DNA of 17,803 bases. Origin: Methanobacteriota archaeon. GTDB taxonomy: Archaea > Thermoplasmatota > Thermoplasmata > RBG-16-68-12. This document shows positions 14,838 through 17,803 of the stretch, in pieces. How positions within the stretch are numbered: position 1 is the first letter of the stretch; each line of letters starts with the position of its first letter. The translations under genes were made by a program, and so were the position numbers. The notes beneath the pieces are model-generated. The model saw only the letters and a list, made by a program, of their open reading frames with translations, was not told the origin of the DNA and did no database searches. Where the stretch lies: contig VBLS01000009.1 in assembly GCA_005878635.1 (NCBI GenBank), positions 1 to 17,803 of the forward strand, in the 5' to 3' direction.

Positions 14838-15663
14838 GGGCGACCCGCTTCGCGGACCTGGGTTCTTCCAGCATGACTTCCGCGGGCTTCCCCATCTCCC
14901 AGATGCGCTCCGACATCTCCGACATCGCATCCCCGATCGCCGGATCGTTCGTCCAGATCGCGATGTCGTCGCCACGGTACGACGAATCGTCGTCCGGGAT
15001 CGGGTGGCTCATGAGGAACTCCTTGCCGTCGACGTTGTGCATGTACACCGGCATCTGGAAGTCAATGTGGCGGACCTCCGCGTGCTTCAGGAGCATGCGG
15101 ACGTCATCGCGGTTTTCCGGCGTGAAGCAGAACGCGTACTTGAGGCGGACTCCTTGGGCCGCCTTCTCGACGAGGTTCGGACGGAACGCTCCGAGGATCC
15201 GGCCCGGGCTCTTCGTCGTCCCGATCCCGATGATCTCCCGCGACGCGATTGCGTACATCCGGAGGAGTCGCTCGCGAACGTTCTTGCGGCCGTAGATCGC
15301 CTCGAACCGGCCGTGGGATTCCGGTTCGCGCTGGGCATTGATCGCGAATTCGCGGGCCAGGGAATCGAGGCCGGCATCGAGCTGCTTCGCGCGCGACCGA
15401 AGGTCATCTCCGAGGGCGCGGAGGTACGCATCGAACGCGACGGGTTCGTACCGGAGCGGCGTCTCCGGCAGGATTTGCACGAGCCCTTTCTGGTGCAGCT
15501 GCTGCATCGTCGTGTATATCCGCGTCCGCGGGACCTTCGACAGGGGGGAGATCTGGCTTGCCGTCGCGGCGCCGAGATCGAGGAGCGTCAGGTACACCCG
15601 GGCCTGGTATTCCGTCAGGCCGTGCTCCATCAACTTCCGGACCCGCTCCTGGTTGATCGGCAC
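14824..15663 (-). CDS. TrmB-family transcriptional regulator
   Basis: This 279-aa protein has a winged-helix domain at about 5-72 (LMEHGLTEYQARVYLTLLDLG, then ASQISPLSKVPRTRIYTTMQQLHQKGLV), the hallmark of archaeal TrmB/TrmBL regulators. A charged linker helix (about 80-112) follows, and then a C-terminal effector domain (about 118-279) with ASREIIGIGTT and a PLD-like alpha/beta fold. TrmB proteins repress or activate metabolic genes in response to sugars or other small ligands; the ligand is unknown here. GTG 15663 is chosen because the TATA-like GTTTATCT (15688-15696) lies about 28 nt upstream, predicting a leaderless transcript. The gene converges on korAB and diverges from the FAD oxidase, so both are plausible targets, by position only. 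Confidence 0.85.
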   Translation of the reverse strand: MPINQERVRKLMEHGLTEYQARVYLTLLDLGAATASQISPLSKVPRTRIYTTMQQLHQKGLVQILPETPLRYEPVAFDAYLRALGDDLRSRAKQLDAGLDSLAREFAINAQREPESHGRFEAIYGRKNVRERLLRMYAIASREIIGIGTTKSPGRILGAFRPNLVEKAAQGVRLKYAFCFTPENRDDVRMLLKHAEVRHIDFQMPVYMHNVDGKEFLMSHPIPDDDSSYRGDDIAIWTNDPAIGDAMSEMSERIWEMGKPAEVMLEEPRSAKRVALTRP

Positions 15664-15765
15664 GAAACCCTTCGAAGGCGAGGCGCGAGATAAACGTTGT
15701 TCCGTTCGACCGCATCGGGAGGGCCCGAAAAGAGGAAACCTGCCGTGGTGAATCGCGGACCATCT
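15664..15765. promoter_or_regulatory. Divergent promoter region, TrmB-like regulator / FAD oxidase
   Basis: GTTTATCT (15688-15696, minus strand) is the likely TATA box of the regulator. TCGGG (15715-15719) and CCCGA (15724-15728) form a short inverted repeat around AGGG, a possible operator. GAAAAGAGG (about 15727-15735) may act as a weak TATA element or RBS for the oxidase. GTG codons at 15745 and 15748 are in frame with it and are alternative starts to ATG 15766. Confidence 0.4.
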
Positions 15766-17358
15766 ATGTCCGCGTCCACCGAGGATGGGTACCTGCGTCG
15801 ATCGCTTGAGAAGACCCTCGGCGCGGATCGTGTCCGGATGGACGAGGTAAGCCTCCACACATACTCGACGGACGCGAGTCCATGTGCCGTCGAGCCGCGA
15901 GCGGTGGTGTTCGTCGAGTCCGAAGCGAATGTCGTCGCGGCGCTTCAGGTCTGCCGCGAACTTGGTGTGCCGCTCACTCCGCGGGCCTCGGGAACGTCCC
16001 TCTCCGGTGCCGCTATCGGACCCGGTGTGGTGCTGGACACCACCCGGTTCAAGGCGATCGTGAAGTTCGACGCGCCGAGGCAGACGGTGACCGTCCAGCC
16101 CGGGATCCTGTTGGCCGAACTGAACGGCTTCTTGTCGGCGCATCACATGAGAGTCGCTCCAGATCCCGGGAGCCAGGACCTCTGTCGGATCGGGGGGATG
16201 GTCGGACACAATGCGTCCGGCTACCGGAGCGTGAAGTACGGTCAGACGATCGATCACGTTGTGTCCCTCCGGGTGGTGCTCGCGGACGACCGCATCTTGG
16301 TCGCCCGCGATCTGCGAGTCGATGGTCCGGATTGGGACGACGCGGTTCGGATCGCCCCCGCTCTCGAGCGTGTTCGACGTGCGATCGAGGAACATGCAGA
16401 CCCGATTTTCGCGAGCCGACGCGCGATTCGAAAGCATTCGTGCGGCTATCAGTTGGTCCGGATTGTCGAGGCCCTCCGGCGCGGCGTCTTCCCTGTCGCC
16501 GAGCTTTTCGTCGGGAGCGAAGGCACGTTGGGCGTCGTGACGGAGGTCACGCTTCGGGTCATCCCGGTTCCTCCGGAGCGGATCACCGTCCTGCTCTACC
16601 TCGATCGATTCCAGGAACTGGGTCTTCTGGTGACGGACCTCCTTCGGCTCGGCCCGAGTGCGATGGAGGCGATTGACGGCGCATCGCTCGACCTGATTGG
16701 GAGGGACTTACACGGAGCGCCCGCGAGCGCCCAGGCGATGCTGCTCGTCGAATTTGATGAAGGCGACCTCGCCGCCATCGCCGCAGAGGTCGTGGGGCGG
16801 ATTGTCTCCCGCTACCGCTTGAGCTGCCCCCCCGAGGTCGCGACGGACGCCGCGACCCAGGCCCGCCTGTGGAAACTCCGTCGGTCGGTCTTTCCGACGA
16901 TCATTCAGCGACCGGGGGCGCGCAAGGCTTGGGGTTTCGTCGAGGACCCCATCGTCCCGCGGGATCGCGTGCCGGAGTTCATCGAGTATCTTGTGGACCT
17001 CACGCGACGCCACGAGACCGTCGCCGGGATCTACGGCCACATCGGGGACGGGAACACGCACTATCGGCCGTTGTTCGATCCGACCGACCCCGCGGATTTC
17101 GAGCGGATGCGCTCCTTGCGCGAGGAGTTCGATGAGGCCGTGCTCACGCGGTTTCAAGGCGCGCCTTCCGGCGAGCACGGCATCGGTCGCCTCCGCGCCG
17201 AGACGCTCCCACGAATCTGGGGGCCCGACGTCTATGGCGTGATGCGGTCCATCAAGGACGCGTTCGACCCGCGGGGACTCCTGAATCCCGGGGTCCTCTT
17301 CTCCGACGCACCATGGTGGGCCTCCTGGGGAGGACTCGAATCCCGCGTGCCCATGTGA
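15766..17358 (+). CDS. FAD-linked 2-hydroxyacid oxidase (GlcD / D-lactate dehydrogenase type)
   Basis: This 530-aa flavoenzyme is of the vanillyl-alcohol-oxidase fold. The PCMH-type FAD domain (about 42-268) contains TPRASGTSLSGAAIG (71-85), RIGGMVGHNASGYRSVKYG (141-159) and ELFVGSEGTLGVVTEVTL (246-263). The C-terminal FAD-oxidase domain has GHIGDGNTHYRP (424-435) and GAPSGEHGIGRLR (465-477), with His425, His432, Glu470 and His471 as likely active-site/metal residues. It should oxidise D-lactate, glycolate or a related 2-hydroxyacid to the 2-oxoacid. No cysteine-rich Fe-S domain is fused, unlike long bacterial forms, and no GlcF-like partner is visible. The product would be a substrate type for KorAB. 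It diverges from the TrmB-like regulator. The exact start is uncertain (GTG 15745/15748 possible). Confidence 0.88.
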   Translation: MSASTEDGYLRRSLEKTLGADRVRMDEVSLHTYSTDASPCAVEPRAVVFVESEANVVAALQVCRELGVPLTPRASGTSLSGAAIGPGVVLDTTRFKAIVKFDAPRQTVTVQPGILLAELNGFLSAHHMRVAPDPGSQDLCRIGGMVGHNASGYRSVKYGQTIDHVVSLRVVLADDRILVARDLRVDGPDWDDAVRIAPALERVRRAIEEHADPIFASRRAIRKHSCGYQLVRIVEALRRGVFPVAELFVGSEGTLGVVTEVTLRVIPVPPERITVLLYLDRFQELGLLVTDLLRLGPSAMEAIDGASLDLIGRDLHGAPASAQAMLLVEFDEGDLAAIAAEVVGRIVSRYRLSCPPEVATDAATQARLWKLRRSVFPTIIQRPGARKAWGFVEDPIVPRDRVPEFIEYLVDLTRRHETVAGIYGHIGDGNTHYRPLFDPTDPADFERMRSLREEFDEAVLTRFQGAPSGEHGIGRLRAETLPRIWGPDVYGVMRSIKDAFDPRGLLNPGVLFSDAPWWASWGGLESRVPM

Positions 17359-17374
17359 GCCGTAAGGCCCCAAC

Positions 17375-17432
17375 CTTTAAGCCCGCCACCCCGTGTGTTT
17401 CACCGACGCGGACGACTCCAGAAATCCGGAGG
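17375..17432 (+). promoter_or_regulatory. Promoter and RBS ahead of the micro-ORF / nuoB operon
   Basis: CTTTAAG (17375-17381) is a TATA-like element predicting transcription from about 17405. GGAGG at 17428-17432 is a Shine-Dalgarno motif 10 nt before ATG 17443. A second GGAGG at 17518-17522 sits 9 nt before nuoB. This is the only place in the window with two tandem RBS-start pairs. Confidence 0.5.
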
Positions 17433-17442
17433 CGGATCGATC

Positions 17443-17535
17443 ATGAACATCCGTGGACGAAGGGTTAAGAGCGACACCGATATTCGAGTCGTCCGGGAGC
17501 GACCCGCGGCGCGAACCGGAGGCCGGAACGGATGA
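17443..17535 (+). CDS. Basic 30-aa micro-ORF preceding nuoB
   Basis: ATG 17443 opens a 30-codon frame, beginning MNIRGRRVKS and ending RTGGRNG, with about nine arginines. It has its own GGAGG upstream, and its TGA overlaps the nuoB ATG as ATGA. It has no membrane segment, so it is not a remnant of NuoA, the usual neighbour upstream of nuoB. It could be a real small protein, a translational-coupling leader or chance. I recognise no family. Confidence 0.4.
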   Translation: MNIRGRRVKSDTDIRVVRERPAARTGGRNG

Positions 17536-17803
17536 TCCAGCGTGCGGAGCAGGCGAACATCGTCGGCCTCCGATCGAAGGACTTCGTCAAATGGGTCGAG
17601 GAGAACATCGATGCCCCAATCAAGCGGGGCCCCGGCGGAGCGATCCTCGAGACGCTCAAGGGAGGCCTCGTCGGGGAGTTCTTCAACTGGGCGAAGCGAA
17701 ACTCGACGTGGCCTTTGCATTTCGGGATCATGTGCTGCGCGATCGAGATGGCCGCGACGTCCGACCCTCGCTACGACGTCGAACGCTTCGGCGTCATCTA
17801 CCG
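17532..17803 (+). CDS. nuoB: NADH/F420H2-type dehydrogenase subunit B (NuoB/FpoB), N-terminal part
   Basis: Ninety codons are visible before the window ends. The conserved block WPLHFGIMCCAIEM (60-73) carries the tandem cysteines Cys68 and Cys69 that ligate the terminal [4Fe-4S] cluster N2, and is followed by RYDVERFGVIYR. CCAIEM distinguishes complex I-like NuoB/FpoB from hydrogenase small subunits. The first 45 residues are a family-variable extension. In complex I-like enzymes this peripheral-arm subunit passes electrons to quinone. Which donor is used (ferredoxin, F420H2 or NADH) cannot be seen. GGAGG lies 9 nt before the ATG. No nuoA lies upstream within the window; the rest of the operon presumably follows. 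Confidence 0.92.
   Translation, partial: MIQRAEQANIVGLRSKDFVKWVEENIDAPIKRGPGGAILETLKGGLVGEFFNWAKRNSTWPLHFGIMCCAIEMAATSDPRYDVERFGVIY

Noticed and set aside
1..17803. CRISPR arrays, insertion sequences or integrated elements
   Set aside because: I found no regularly spaced direct repeats, transposase or integrase motifs, and the tRNA-Gln 3' end is not duplicated nearby.

Overview
The window looks like a GC-rich archaeal chromosome segment. The archaeal markers are an archaeosine tRNA-guanine transglycosylase, a KEOPS Pcc1 subunit, a TFB transcription factor, a TrmB-type regulator, a two-subunit 2-oxoacid:ferredoxin oxidoreductase, and TATA boxes about 26-30 nt upstream of many start codons. 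The fusion architectures and overall style suggest an uncultivated Thermoplasmatota-like euryarchaeon; that placement is inference only. I see no CRISPR array, insertion sequence, phage gene or rRNA gene. This is mostly core genome.

Layout. (1) Positions 1-4437 are rich in RNA-modification genes: a partial YprB/RNase H-like nuclease (-), then divergently tgtA (+); convergent to tgtA on the minus strand lie a MiaB/CDKAL1-type methylthiotransferase, a secreted Ig-like protein, a tRNA-Gln(TTG) gene and pcc1. The pcc1 start codon lies only 5 nt after the tRNA. (2) Positions 4438-5030 carry two small uncharacterised ORFs, a charged coiled-coil protein (+) and a 71-aa protein (-). (3) Positions 5031-8562 (+) hold a SAM-dependent O-methyltransferase, a Nudix-HAD(GmhB-like) fusion and an aldehyde dehydrogenase. 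(4) Positions 8656-10405 (-) hold class II fumarase, followed with a GTGA overlap by a small antibiotic-monooxygenase-family gene broken by a one-base frameshift. (5) Positions 10714-14837 (+) hold tfb and the korA-korB pair, with an inverted repeat upstream of korA. (6) A TrmB-like regulator (-) overlaps the end of korB and diverges from a GlcD/D-lactate-dehydrogenase-type FAD oxidase (+). (7) At the right edge a 30-codon micro-ORF overlaps the start of nuoB (partial).

How it fits together. tgtA (archaeosine at G15), Pcc1 (t6A37) and the methylthiotransferase (ms2t6A37) act on tRNA and sit around a tRNA gene. The right half is central carbon and electron metabolism: fumarase, KorAB (which makes reduced ferredoxin and acyl-CoA), a 2-hydroxyacid oxidase, an aldehyde dehydrogenase possibly of the 2-oxoglutarate-semialdehyde type, and the start of a complex I-like operon. 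This suggests a respiratory heterotroph with an oxidative TCA route.

Start codons were set by family N-termini, TATA spacing and Shine-Dalgarno motifs. Two genes show likely homopolymer indels (about 3090 and about 8945), which may be real or assembly errors. Everything was read by eye without database searches.
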